Shown here: positions 27,785 to 36,383 of the stretch, piece after piece
Layout: each line of letters begins with the position of its first letter
Position numbering within the stretch: position 1 is the stretch's first letter
DNA from: an uncultured Maricaulis sp.
GTDB taxonomy: Bacteria > Pseudomonadota > Alphaproteobacteria > Caulobacterales > Maricaulaceae
Direction: 5' to 3'
Length of the DNA stretch: 64,000 nucleotides
NCBI RefSeq assembly: GCF_947259345.1
Contig: NZ_CAMYLS010000027.1
Span: 124,001-188,000 of the forward strand
Program-made: the position numbers and the translations under genes
The notes under the pieces: model-generated
What the model was told of the DNA's origin: nothing
Databases searched by the model: none
The model's input: only the letters and a program-made list of their open reading frames with translations

Positions 27785-30013
27785 TTAGAGGTAGCGGTGA
27801 AGTTCGTGCGCACGACCCACAATTCGGTCGACGAGATGAGAGGTTTCAGACTCCGGCGAAACACCGAATCCAACACCATCAACGAGTACGAAGCCGCCAC
27901 CAGGTTCCCGCCGCACTTCGGCTCCAGGCCAGATCTTCTCAGGCTCAACAGCAGCAGCGAGGATCTTCCGCAAACGGCCGCCCTCATTGACAGACCTGAA
28001 CAATGCCACAAGGTCATAGCGATCAAGTGTCGGCTTGCGGGTAACTTTGAATGACCAATTCCGCGATGTCGCCTCCACTACAATCGCAGGATCAGTAATC
28101 ACGCGTGCTGTTCCAGGCACCGATGCCGATGCGAACTTCTCGGTAAGTTCATCGCGCAGTACCTCAAGGGCTTGGAAGCCGGTGCGACTCTCTAGCCTAA
28201 TGCCCACAAGACTGTGAACCTGTTCCCGAGAGACGAAACAAACTACACGTTTCCCATACTCGTTGATCGGCTCCACGCCTTTTTTTCTGAGCAACTTGAG
28301 CGCGCTCCGCGCAGAGCATCTCAACAACGGGGCATAATCAGCCGCCCTGGCGTAGGCGTCCTCGAATGCATCGAGAGACGCCTCGCAAATCCGTGATCGG
28401 CCAGATTCATCCTCGACAATCTTCAGGTAAGAAAGCTCAACCAGCTGGGCCAAACCGTCAGTTTCCGTTCCGAGACGTGCCTTTGCTTTCGCGAACGTGA
28501 TTGCGTTCTTGATCTGGGCACCGGGCCGAAGGCGTGTCTTTTGGAAATAGGCGACCCTCGCACCATGGAAGAACGGCGCATCTTGATCATAATCGATCAG
28601 GCCAATGGTATTATTCCGAATGAGCTGTGAATAGGCTGCGGGGAGCGAGATGCCGACTTTAGCGGCAAACGACGCGAGAGGCATTCCCTTGGGGTCGAAG
28701 CCCTCGCGCCGCCCCTGGTGCGCCCGGGCGATAAAGGCTTTGATCGCGTCTTCCTGGAAATAGCGCTGCCCATCACACCGGAAGTCCATTTTGAGGGTCC
28801 CCCTGCTGACCAGCTCGTCGACCTCATCAATTGTGCAGCCCAGCTCCGCCGCGACGTGCTCCAAAGATAAAGCGGTGGCAATATAGCGCCTGACAGCATC
28901 GATGTTGTCACTACTGAGGCGATAAGCCCGTGTGTGAGCGCATCGCTGAGTCGGAACCGCCGCCGCCTCCAAAATCTTGCGCAGATATTTGCTTTCGAGC
29001 TTCAAGTCAGTAGCGACTGATTCCAAAGTCCAGGCCCCGTCCGCGCCGTCATGTTGAGACAGCCTGCCGGAGGGAGTAGCAAGACCACTACGAACCCGAA
29101 CTTCGCCAAAGCAATCGCTGACCAGCGTACGCAAGCCTTCCGTTGGAATGGTGCGAGTGAGCTGCGGGGCGTAGTGGCAGCGCGAGTGATAGCGAGTCTG
29201 ATCGGAATCAGGCTGCAGCCACTTAGCCTCCGCGAGAAATTTCACGATTGCGTCTCGGCCCGCAAGCAGTGACGGAAAACTGAACTGCGCCAAATTTCGG
29301 AGCTCACATGGTGTGTGCGAAGGCGATTCTATCCCTCGGTGGAGCTTGGTCAGGACGACCGCAGCCCGGAGAACGGAATGCAAGGACTGTCCAGCAAAGT
29401 GAGAAGGCTCTGCCGTCTCCACCCCCGTTACCTTGTTGAAGACGTGACGATCCAACGCGGTGGCGGGGTAGGGTATGGCGTGGTCTTGGCCAATCATTAC
29501 ACCCCGCTGGGTCCAGCCGGCCTCCGGGTACCGCCAATCAATCGGGTCGCCGTCGAGTCCCTCGATCAGCCTCACGTCATGGATGGGGCATGCGGCCACC
29601 GGCACGATGTCGAACCAAATCCGGATATAGCGCTCTTCCTCCAGGCAGAGCGGGCAGACCCGGCGTCGACCCTTCGAGAACGTCCGACTGGGGAGCAGAT
29701 GACCGCAGATTTCATAGCCTTGAGTCGTGCGCCTGGGCGTGTTCCAGGCGAGTTCGTCGCTACCGTAGATGGGGAGTTGGTTCACAACCTCCAACTGCTC
29801 GTCGAAATCCCAGTCTAGTCCGTTCAGGCCTAGCGAGAGCAGAAAGGCCTCGGTACTGAACGCGTAGTTGGCGGTCGCTGCCCGCTGCAAAAATCCGTAA
29901 ACGGGCTCGTGCGGATAGACCTCACCCGGCCAGTTCGACATGGGAAGCCTAGCGATATCCACTACGTCTTGATGGGCACTGACCATCTTATTTCCTTCCA
30001 TTGCCGCGGTCAT
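27785..30013 (-). CDS. tniQ: TniQ/TnsD-family target-selection protein
   Basis: 742 aa. In Tn7-like elements TniQ/TnsD proteins bind the target DNA and recruit TnsC. The N-terminal TniQ domain has the typical start (NWPGEVYPHEPVYGFLQR) and a zinc site C120-x2-C123-x18-C142-x2-H145 (RVCPLCLEEERYIRIWF, ACPIHDVRL). The C-terminal about 550 residues contain several helix-turn-helix-like stretches (for example LEHVAAELGCTIDEVDELV, ASFAAKVGISLPAAYSQLI). Long TniQ proteins of this kind usually act as sequence-specific TnsD, not as short Cascade-bound TniQ. Its start overlaps the tnsC stop by 4 bp. Confidence 0.92.
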   Translation of the reverse strand: MTAAMEGNKMVSAHQDVVDIARLPMSNWPGEVYPHEPVYGFLQRAATANYAFSTEAFLLSLGLNGLDWDFDEQLEVVNQLPIYGSDELAWNTPRRTTQGYEICGHLLPSRTFSKGRRRVCPLCLEEERYIRIWFDIVPVAACPIHDVRLIEGLDGDPIDWRYPEAGWTQRGVMIGQDHAIPYPATALDRHVFNKVTGVETAEPSHFAGQSLHSVLRAAVVLTKLHRGIESPSHTPCELRNLAQFSFPSLLAGRDAIVKFLAEAKWLQPDSDQTRYHSRCHYAPQLTRTIPTEGLRTLVSDCFGEVRVRSGLATPSGRLSQHDGADGAWTLESVATDLKLESKYLRKILEAAAVPTQRCAHTRAYRLSSDNIDAVRRYIATALSLEHVAAELGCTIDEVDELVSRGTLKMDFRCDGQRYFQEDAIKAFIARAHQGRREGFDPKGMPLASFAAKVGISLPAAYSQLIRNNTIGLIDYDQDAPFFHGARVAYFQKTRLRPGAQIKNAITFAKAKARLGTETDGLAQLVELSYLKIVEDESGRSRICEASLDAFEDAYARAADYAPLLRCSARSALKLLRKKGVEPINEYGKRVVCFVSREQVHSLVGIRLESRTGFQALEVLRDELTEKFASASVPGTARVITDPAIVVEATSRNWSFKVTRKPTLDRYDLVALFRSVNEGGRLRKILAAAVEPEKIWPGAEVRREPGGGFVLVDGVGFGVSPESETSHLVDRIVGRAHELHRYL

Positions 30014-30915
30014 GAGAGCGACGGGTCGTTGCGGAATGGATTGAAAACCTCATTGGGGCGCTTGCGATCGTCGTATGCCTCCGCGAAATGGCAGAGTTCC
30101 AGCCTATCCGAACCGGCTTCGAGCGCGATTTCGCCCGCGGCGATCATGTAGACCTTGAGGATGCCGATACATCCTTTTGTCGCTTTGAAGAGTCGGCTCG
30201 AAAAATCCATTGAGGCAAAATCAGAGAGCTCGAACGGCATTTCCTCGTCGAACTTGTGACAAAGGACCCGAAAATGCTGGCAGTCTACGGGGTCCGTCCA
30301 GTCGTAGGGACGCAGCCGCTTGTAAGGCAGGCCGCCGCGCCCGATGAGCTGAGAATCCTCTGCGATGATCGAATAAGTCTCCGGCAGTCCGATGCAAAGG
30401 ATGTTGAACTGATTGAGGTTGAGCATCTTGCGCAGCAGTTTGCGCGAAAAACTAAGCACCTTCCTGTTCTTCTCAGGGAAGAGCTCCTGAGCCTCATCAA
30501 AGATGACAAACTGAACTTCCGACCGTTGGAGTTCCCGCAGGATCGCCAGGATTAAGTTGGAGTTAGTCATCCGCAGCGAGACCTGCATGCCAAGTCCGCT
30601 GGCGATGCTGTCCAGCACTGCGCGAGCTCCGCCCTCGATGGGAGAATCGACCAGCAAAACGCTGCGCTTAATCCCATCTGCTCCGATCTCCGGCTTGTAT
30701 TCCGCCAGAACTTCAGATGCGCCGTAAGTCTTACCGGTCCGGCTTTCGCCGATCAGCGCACAGATATTGCCCCGACCCGGCACTCCACCTTCGACGGGTT
30801 TGAAGAATCGCCTAATGGCCTTCGTTGCTTGCTGATGGTTGGCATGGTCAACGAAGATGTTTGTCATCTGCCTCTGACGATCCGCCGGCAGCCGTTCCTT
30901 GAAGTCACGCATCAC
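30010..30915 (-). CDS. tnsC: TnsC/TniB-type AAA+ transposition regulator
   Basis: 301 aa. The ATPase forms filaments on DNA and connects target selection to the transposase. Walker A GESRTGKT is at residues 56-63, Walker B VIFDEAQE at 137-144, and sensor-like LCIGLPETY near 185. It is short like TniB or CRISPR-transposon TnsC, lacking the long tails of E. coli Tn7 TnsC (555 aa). Overlaps tnsB by 11 bp and tniQ by 4 bp. Confidence 0.93.
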   Translation of the reverse strand: MMRDFKERLPADRQRQMTNIFVDHANHQQATKAIRRFFKPVEGGVPGRGNICALIGESRTGKTYGASEVLAEYKPEIGADGIKRSVLLVDSPIEGGARAVLDSIASGLGMQVSLRMTNSNLILAILRELQRSEVQFVIFDEAQELFPEKNRKVLSFSRKLLRKMLNLNQFNILCIGLPETYSIIAEDSQLIGRGGLPYKRLRPYDWTDPVDCQHFRVLCHKFDEEMPFELSDFASMDFSSRLFKATKGCIGILKVYMIAAGEIALEAGSDRLELCHFAEAYDDRKRPNEVFNPFRNDPSLS

Positions 30916-33109
30916 TTCTACTCCCTGAATTGACTTGCGCGGCGAGCATGAGGATCTCGTCCATGTCGTCGCTCCCGGCAGCCGAGTTGATTTCGATCTT
31001 GGAAATTTGGGTTTCGCCGGTAGGAGGCGGTTCCAAACCGGTGGTCGGATCCGAGGTCACAAGCACAGGCTCTTCGTGGACTGCGGTCAGGGGTATGAGA
31101 TCTGCTTCGCCTCCACACTGATCCTCGAATACGAGCTCGCTTACGCCCGGATGGGCACGGTTGCCGTAGAGATAGCGGGTGAGCTTGCGTTCGAGTTGCT
31201 TGCGGCGGCCCGACCGGAGGGCACCCATCCCTGCATTTATCAGGGCCGCCCTAGCCTTCCAGAGCGCTTCCGGGTCGCTGCGGTGTTCCTCCCGCATCAG
31301 CTCGTGCTCGCGGCAAAGCCGGTGCTGGAAAACAGAGAGCCCCTTGGTGTACTTCCGCCACTTGTCGACGACCGGAAGCTCGATGACCTCTTTGGCGTGA
31401 TGGTTGTCGAGGTACACCTTAGAGACATCGTAGGGATCGCGGCGGACGTGGTACTTGGCTGAACAAGCCTTGGACGACTGACCTCTGTGATCGGGATGGG
31501 CGAGAATGCGATCCAGGTCAGGCGACCAGTACCTGATATGATCCCATTCAACGCCGTACTTCTGGACCGTACGCTCGGCGGTCTGCCCAGCGAGCGCGAT
31601 GAAGAGCTCCTCGCTGGGAAGGCTCGGGCTGTCGAGAAGGTCCAGCTTGTCTCGCCACGCGTCGATCGGTGCCCTTGGAACCCCCGGCGCCCTGCCGAGT
31701 CCCCGGTTCGGCCGCCGATTGTAGTCCGTGACGATCCATTTGGTCGCGAGATCACGAAACTCTGACAGCGTCAAAACAGGCGCCTCCGGCTCCTCGTAAT
31801 CGCGGTGCTGAACCGCGTTAGAGTGGGTCGTGCCGGGGAAGCGGTGGCTAAAGCGCGCCACTTCGCGCATGAAGCGTTCGACAAGGCCCTTGTGCCAGGG
31901 TTCACGCGGGGGAAGGCGAATGAGATTGAAGCCCAGGTCCGCAGCAGCGGCCAAGAGGTGACCGTTGGCAAACTCTCTTCCGTTGTCGATGTAGAGATTC
32001 TCAATCCGGCCCATACAAGGCCAGTCTTCGTCATTGAGGCCATCGATATGGTCAATGCGCTTCTGAAAGATTGCATTGCGCAGACCGTCTAGAACGGAAG
32101 CGTAGCCCGGGACGTCGAACGAGATCGAAAACCCGACAACCATGCGGGTGGCGCGGTCCAGAAACGCGATAAGGTAAGGACGTCCGAGAATGACGCGGTT
32201 GTCGTCGACGAGAATGAGATCCACAGGCGTAAAATCGACCTCAACCTCGCCGTAAGGGCGATCAGGCAACCCACGCGTCTGGTAGCTCTGGCAATTCTTA
32301 CGCGCATAGTATGTGCCGATACGTCCCGCCTGTTTCACGAAAGGCGACACCTTCCTGCGAATCTCGCGCTCAAGCGTCGACAGGCTCGGCGGCGTCAGAA
32401 GTCCTTTCTCGTCGAGGTGTTTGAGCGGAGCGGACTCGCTATATTTCTTGCCTTCCGCCGAGCGGTTGACGTCAGAGATGTAGCTCAGTGCCTCGAGGTG
32501 AGCATCTTTTATCGAACCGCCCTGAAGGTACCGGTCGACAGCGCGATCAAGCGCGACCTTTTTCGCTTCGGGGAGCCTTGAGCCCCTTTTTCCCTTCAGG
32601 TCATGACGCGGAGCGTAAGCGGCGAGGCCGATTTCTTGGAAATGGGCGTCGTGCAAGCGCTTCCAGTTGAGCACCGAGGTAGGCGAGGGCGAGGTTTCCT
32701 CACCGCGTTCAAGGGCTTTCTCGGCGATCCGATCCTTGAGCCACTTCCGGCTTGTTCGAAATCCGGTCGGATGCTGCATCACATATTTCACGTAGTCATG
32801 TTTGAGCGCCGCGGCGGCTCGCGCGTGTGGGTCTTCCAGGTGCGGTGCCATCGGAGAAAGGGGTGGGCACATAGATGATCGGGATCGGTATTTAAGTTTC
32901 CCAGAGCCATAGAGGTCGACCAACCGAAGATCGGTTTCGATCAGCAATTCTTGTGTCTCGAGGTGAATAAGTATCCACTTGTCGCGTTGGCGCTTTTGGA
33001 CAAAGTGCTCCTCACCGTTAATCCAAACACTATCGCCGACAACAAGTCTCAGCCGGGGATAGAGATTGCCATGTGGAACCTCGACTGATTTGAGGTGAGA
33101 ACTGGTCAT
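30905..33109 (-). CDS. tnsB: TnsB/TniA-type DDE transposase
   Basis: 734 aa. RNase-H-fold Mu-type integrase catalytic core with D292 (EVEVDFTPVD), D375 (YIDNGREF) and E411 (HKGLVERF); the catalytic triad is complete. N-terminal helix-turn-helix regions bind the end repeats; the C-terminal beta-barrel and tail (residues 560-734) would contact TnsC. TnsB cuts the 3' ends and joins them to the target. Overlaps tnsA by 4 bp. Confidence 0.95.
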   Translation of the reverse strand: MTSSHLKSVEVPHGNLYPRLRLVVGDSVWINGEEHFVQKRQRDKWILIHLETQELLIETDLRLVDLYGSGKLKYRSRSSMCPPLSPMAPHLEDPHARAAAALKHDYVKYVMQHPTGFRTSRKWLKDRIAEKALERGEETSPSPTSVLNWKRLHDAHFQEIGLAAYAPRHDLKGKRGSRLPEAKKVALDRAVDRYLQGGSIKDAHLEALSYISDVNRSAEGKKYSESAPLKHLDEKGLLTPPSLSTLEREIRRKVSPFVKQAGRIGTYYARKNCQSYQTRGLPDRPYGEVEVDFTPVDLILVDDNRVILGRPYLIAFLDRATRMVVGFSISFDVPGYASVLDGLRNAIFQKRIDHIDGLNDEDWPCMGRIENLYIDNGREFANGHLLAAAADLGFNLIRLPPREPWHKGLVERFMREVARFSHRFPGTTHSNAVQHRDYEEPEAPVLTLSEFRDLATKWIVTDYNRRPNRGLGRAPGVPRAPIDAWRDKLDLLDSPSLPSEELFIALAGQTAERTVQKYGVEWDHIRYWSPDLDRILAHPDHRGQSSKACSAKYHVRRDPYDVSKVYLDNHHAKEVIELPVVDKWRKYTKGLSVFQHRLCREHELMREEHRSDPEALWKARAALINAGMGALRSGRRKQLERKLTRYLYGNRAHPGVSELVFEDQCGGEADLIPLTAVHEEPVLVTSDPTTGLEPPPTGETQISKIEINSAAGSDDMDEILMLAAQVNSGSRSDA

Positions 33110-33867
33110 TCAGCGGCCTCATTGAACCGCACTTCAGTGTTGCGCCCATACTTTGCGCCTGAAGCGAGTACGACCTCGCCGGCAAGGCCCAAGCGCATTA
33201 CCGAGCCAAAGGCCTCGGCCATCTGACAACGCGCTTCGATTGATGCTTCTTCGCAGAGTTGGCCGATGCTTGAGACGCCGCCGTGTGCTTCAAGCGTACG
33301 TCGCACCGTGTATTCACTCGACGGATCCTGCGGTGCATGCCGGTGGCGGTACATCGTCCGCGCGTTTGACAGCCTGGGCTCTGCGTAAAGGTCGCGCTCC
33401 GTCCAGACGAGCAATTCGACGCCGTGATCAAAACGATATGCTTGGCGAATAGCGGCTACTCGCGACACCCATTGGTCCGCTTCAGCGAAGTAGCTTGCCT
33501 TCGTGTCAATAGCAAAAAGGCGTTCGTCTTTATTCAAAGCGATGAAATCAGGTGTGTATTCACGCCTAACTCGCCCGCTATCATTGCTTTCCATCCAATA
33601 GAGGAGCGGATTCGGCTGGCAGACATAGTATTGAATGCGAGGGTCTACCGAAAGAAGGAGGTGGCCTAAGCTTTCGAGGTGGCTTTCAAACGGCGCGTAT
33701 GAATTCAGGCATTTGGGAGTTTTGGCGAAAATCCCGTCGCGTGCGACCCAAACCTTTCCGGGCTTCCAGGTCCTCGTGGGCTCCGCGCCTTGATAGAGTC
33801 CGAGCTGGCGAAATTTTGAAGCGCGGCTTCCCCGCGGCGCGAATGTGGCTTTATCGGTCATGACCAT
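33106..33867 (-). CDS. tnsA: TnsA-type transposon endonuclease
   Basis: 253 aa. Restriction-endonuclease-like nuclease that cuts the 5' strands so that the element leaves by cut-and-paste. Active-site residues can be placed at E61/E65 (FESHLES), D107 (REYTPDF) and K123 (FAIDTKA). A C-terminal winged-helix-like part follows (YTVRRTLEAHGGVSSIGQL). First gene of the tnsABC-tniQ operon, behind an AT-rich regulatory gap. ATG choice between 33867 and 33861 is open. Confidence 0.92.
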   Translation of the reverse strand: MVMTDKATFAPRGSRASKFRQLGLYQGAEPTRTWKPGKVWVARDGIFAKTPKCLNSYAPFESHLESLGHLLLSVDPRIQYYVCQPNPLLYWMESNDSGRVRREYTPDFIALNKDERLFAIDTKASYFAEADQWVSRVAAIRQAYRFDHGVELLVWTERDLYAEPRLSNARTMYRHRHAPQDPSSEYTVRRTLEAHGGVSSIGQLCEEASIEARCQMAEAFGSVMRLGLAGEVVLASGAKYGRNTEVRFNEAAE

Positions 33868-33885
33868 AATTTGCGATGACGAGTA

Positions 33886-33924
33886 AAAATTGTCAATGTC
33901 AATTTAAGGAAGTTGACAAATTTT
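33886..33924. promoter_or_regulatory. Inverted repeat in the tnsA / divergent-gene promoter region
   Basis: AAATTGTCAA ... TTGACAAATTT: a dyad of TTGTCAA (33890-33896) and TTGACAA (33913-33919), with an extra TGTCAA half at 33897-33902. It is AT-rich and sits between tnsA (start 33867) and a plus-strand gene (33972). The spacing and position fit a repressor operator and promoter elements for both genes. Inference only. Confidence 0.55.
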
Positions 33925-33971
33925 TTTAGTCTATGGTTAATGCTCGCGGCTGGGCAAGGACAAGAGCTGCA

Positions 33972-34526
33972 ATGAAGTTCGAAATTGAAGAGACATTACA
34001 CGGACCTAAGCGAGTTGCGGAAATGACGAGCTTGGCAATGGACGGTCAACGGAACTGGCGACACCGAGGGCACCTAGGTCCGAGCGATGGCACGCGTGGA
34101 AAAATGAGGACAAGGTCCGTCGCGGCTCTCGCGGTCCGCGCTTGGGCTTCGTCACTTGGCTTTCCGCCGCGCGAAAGTGAGCAGCTGGGCCAAGCAACAG
34201 CGGCGAGCGTATTATACGCTGCTATTATCAACTCGCCTTCGACACTGAAAGTAGAGGGGACACGCTCAGCAGTGGCCGAGTTTTTCGCGCAATATTCCGA
34301 GCACGACCATATCGCACGGGGCGTGAGCGGTCTCGGCGACACTCAGCAAGTTATCTCAATTACTTGGGCGGACAACGGCCCGCCAGAGCTCAACAAGAAC
34401 GTGCCGGGAGCAAACGAGCTCGATGAAGTGATCGCGATGCGACAGTTAAATTTGATCGCACTCGGCGACTGGGTCGCTGATCAAGCTGATCATCCACTCT
34501 TTCTGATCAAAGCTCTCGACGCCTGA
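33972..34526 (+). CDS. Unknown protein divergent from tnsA
   Basis: 184 aa from ATG 33972, which has AAGGA about 11 bp upstream; an earlier in-frame ATG at 33933 has no ribosome site. No family recognised. The N-terminal third is basic (RNWRHRGHLGP, GTRGKMRTRSVAALAVRAWAS), the rest acidic and mostly helical. It shares its promoter gap with the transposition operon, so it may be a regulator or an accessory transposition factor, but nothing in the sequence proves a DNA-binding fold. Confidence 0.6.
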   Translation: MKFEIEETLHGPKRVAEMTSLAMDGQRNWRHRGHLGPSDGTRGKMRTRSVAALAVRAWASSLGFPPRESEQLGQATAASVLYAAIINSPSTLKVEGTRSAVAEFFAQYSEHDHIARGVSGLGDTQQVISITWADNGPPELNKNVPGANELDEVIAMRQLNLIALGDWVADQADHPLFLIKALDA

Positions 34527-34849
34527 TCTAATCCTATTGAGAGACTCATCTACTAGTGCGTTTTGGAGGGCAGGCACCTCGCCTGACGGGAAGACCACTT
34601 GGCGTTCTAAAAACTCCAACGAAATGGCTCAGAAACCTTCGATAGACGCTCAACCCTGCAAATCAATAAGCCTTCTAGGGCGGCCACCAGCTCGATGCGC
34701 CACGAGCCTCGCGCACAGCTGGTAGATCGCGCCCGCCAAATTTTACCCAGATTGAACAGGTGTCGGCTTAGGTGGGGCCGACTACGTAAAGCCCGCCCCA
34801 CTTCAGCCGGGGCCCGAGAGAGCTGAAACCCTGCTATGCTTAGGCTAGG
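34527..34849. other. 323-bp gap without a clear gene
   Basis: Short frames only. It contains a GTCGGC...GCCGAC hairpin and an overlapping GTGGGG...CCCCAC hairpin near 34755-34802, which could end transcription from either neighbour. No mobile-element end was seen here. Confidence 0.4.
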
Positions 34850-35536
34850 CTATCCAAAGGATTCCCATGCCTCGCGAGCTGGCTTCACTTCAAAAGCCGA
34901 CCTCGGTCGCTCCGCAGTATAGCTCGTATGCTTCACGCGTAGCGAACCAGTTGGGAGATCACGGATCAAGTCAGTGTGACCGTAGGTAGGACGAAACCAC
35001 TCGGAAAGCTCGAATGGGCGCAGGATCAAGGGAAACCATGGCGTCGCTCGACCAATGTCCGCCGGCGACTGAACGATACAAGGCCAGAACACCGGATCAG
35101 CATCATAGCTCCTGGCGCGGTACACCTCACCAGCGAGAAATAAGATAGATCCCTCTGCACTAGTGACATCCAGGTGACCGTCAAAATTAAAACTACGACA
35201 ATCGCCCTCAATCGCCGCGATGGCTAGGACTGCCCGCTCCGTCGATTGCATGTACGGCTCGGACTGAGTGATGCGAACACTCTCGGCATCGTCTGGAAAG
35301 CGCTCGCAGCGGACCATGCGGCGGGAGATACTGCCAGGTTGCCCGAAGAAGCACGGGAAATGCTGATCCAGGGCCTGCCGCTTTCCACCGACCCATTCCG
35401 GAATGCGTCTGGGCGAGCCCGCGTGGCCAACCCACTCACTGAGCGACGCAATAGCCGTTTCTTCCGACGGCAGGCGGAGACAAAAGAGCCGCAACGGCGA
35501 CCTCCATATTTTCTGAATAAGAGTTGTGATGACCAT
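34850..35536 (-). CDS. Unknown cargo protein
   Basis: 228 aa from ATG 35536; the frame is open to an ATG at 35695 (281 aa). No recognised domain. Visible: WPCIVQSPADIGRATPWFPLILRPFELSEWFRP, and several Trp/Phe/Arg-rich stretches such as RRMVRCERFPDD. It could be soluble and globular. There are no membrane segments in the shorter form. Coding potential is moderate: long frame, varied amino-acid composition, and lower GC than the surrounding host genes. Confidence 0.5.
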   Translation of the reverse strand: MVITTLIQKIWRSPLRLFCLRLPSEETAIASLSEWVGHAGSPRRIPEWVGGKRQALDQHFPCFFGQPGSISRRMVRCERFPDDAESVRITQSEPYMQSTERAVLAIAAIEGDCRSFNFDGHLDVTSAEGSILFLAGEVYRARSYDADPVFWPCIVQSPADIGRATPWFPLILRPFELSEWFRPTYGHTDLIRDLPTGSLRVKHTSYTAERPRSAFEVKPAREAWESFG

Positions 35537-36045
35537 ACCACAGAATTCCAATAATGCAAGAAAAACAATAAGTTCCAATTGGCAACGGCGCGGTGACAAC
35601 AGGAAAGTTGAGCGAACCGACGCCCCATAGTTGTCGCCTGACAAGAAGACGCCGGCTGAAGCGCGGGCGCCGATTTGGCAACGCGATCTCCCCACTGTCG
35701 GGTCAATTCATGTAGACATGGATGTCATTGCCCGGGACACCTTGCGTTTCACACGTTCAACCAACAGCGCATCTTCCCCGGCGCTACGGGAAGAACTCGA
35801 GCATCCCGCAAATTCCAAACCAACTAGATGCGGACTATTTCAAAATGCACCTTAAACCCGCAGCTGCCAGATTGCCCATGTGATGCGGCGCGCTTCCTCA
35901 TAGGCCGGTGATATCTTGTTTTGCTGGGCTTACGCTCGGGGTAAAGTCGGCGCTGGCCAACGTGCTGGCGGCTTGCTTGCGTGAGGGGTGACGCCAGTTT
36001 GCGCGTAATGCTGAAGTCCCTTCATCAACCCAGAAATGAGACCCC
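35537..36045. other. About 500-bp gap with possible gene remnants
   Basis: No intact gene. On the minus strand near 35862-35900 the frame ends in EEARRITWAIWQLRV and looks like a protein remnant; on the plus strand a short frame covers 35631-35855. Neither could be assigned. It may be a scar of earlier cargo exchange between the unknown gene and the copper module. Confidence 0.35.
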
Positions 36046-36372
36046 ATGATCACACTTATTGCCGCGTCTGCCCTGATCTTCACGACAGTCGACCACCATG
36101 ATCAGCCTAGCCACGATGGAAACCATCACGGGCATACCGAGGCCAGCTCGACGGTCGCGGCGGAGGTGCGGACAGCCGACGCTGATGGGCGCACTGCTGT
36201 CGTCAGTCATGAAGCTCTTACCGAGCTGGGCATGTCGGCCATGACGATGCGCTTCTCTGTAGCTGAGACCGTGGATTTCGATCTCTTCCGGCCAGGTGCA
36301 CACCTGATGATTACCGTCGTGAATACTGCGGACGGGTTCCAGATCGCTGACGCCGAATTATCACACCACTGA
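36046..36372 (+). CDS. CusF-like periplasmic copper/silver-binding protein
   Basis: 108 aa. A hydrophobic leader (residues 1-14), a His-rich stretch (DHHDQPSHDGNHHGHTE), then a CusF-type barrel. The metal motif H-x7-M-x2-M-x-M (HEALTELGMSAMTM) matches the CusF ligand spacing, with Met in place of the stacking Trp. CusF hands Cu(I)/Ag(I) to the CusCBA pump. It stands alone, 7 kb from the cus operon. Confidence 0.82.
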   Translation: MITLIAASALIFTTVDHHDQPSHDGNHHGHTEASSTVAAEVRTADADGRTAVVSHEALTELGMSAMTMRFSVAETVDFDLFRPGAHLMITVVNTADGFQIADAELSHH

Positions 36373-36383
36373 CCATGCCGGCC

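Noticed and set aside
28597-28911. Small frames inside tniQ as separate genes
   Set aside because: They lie within the continuous 742-codon tniQ frame and lack ribosome sites.
33886-33924. A third transposon end near tnsA
   Set aside because: The dyad TTGTCAA/TTGACAA does not match the GTTGGAC units of the true ends and has no flanking duplication.
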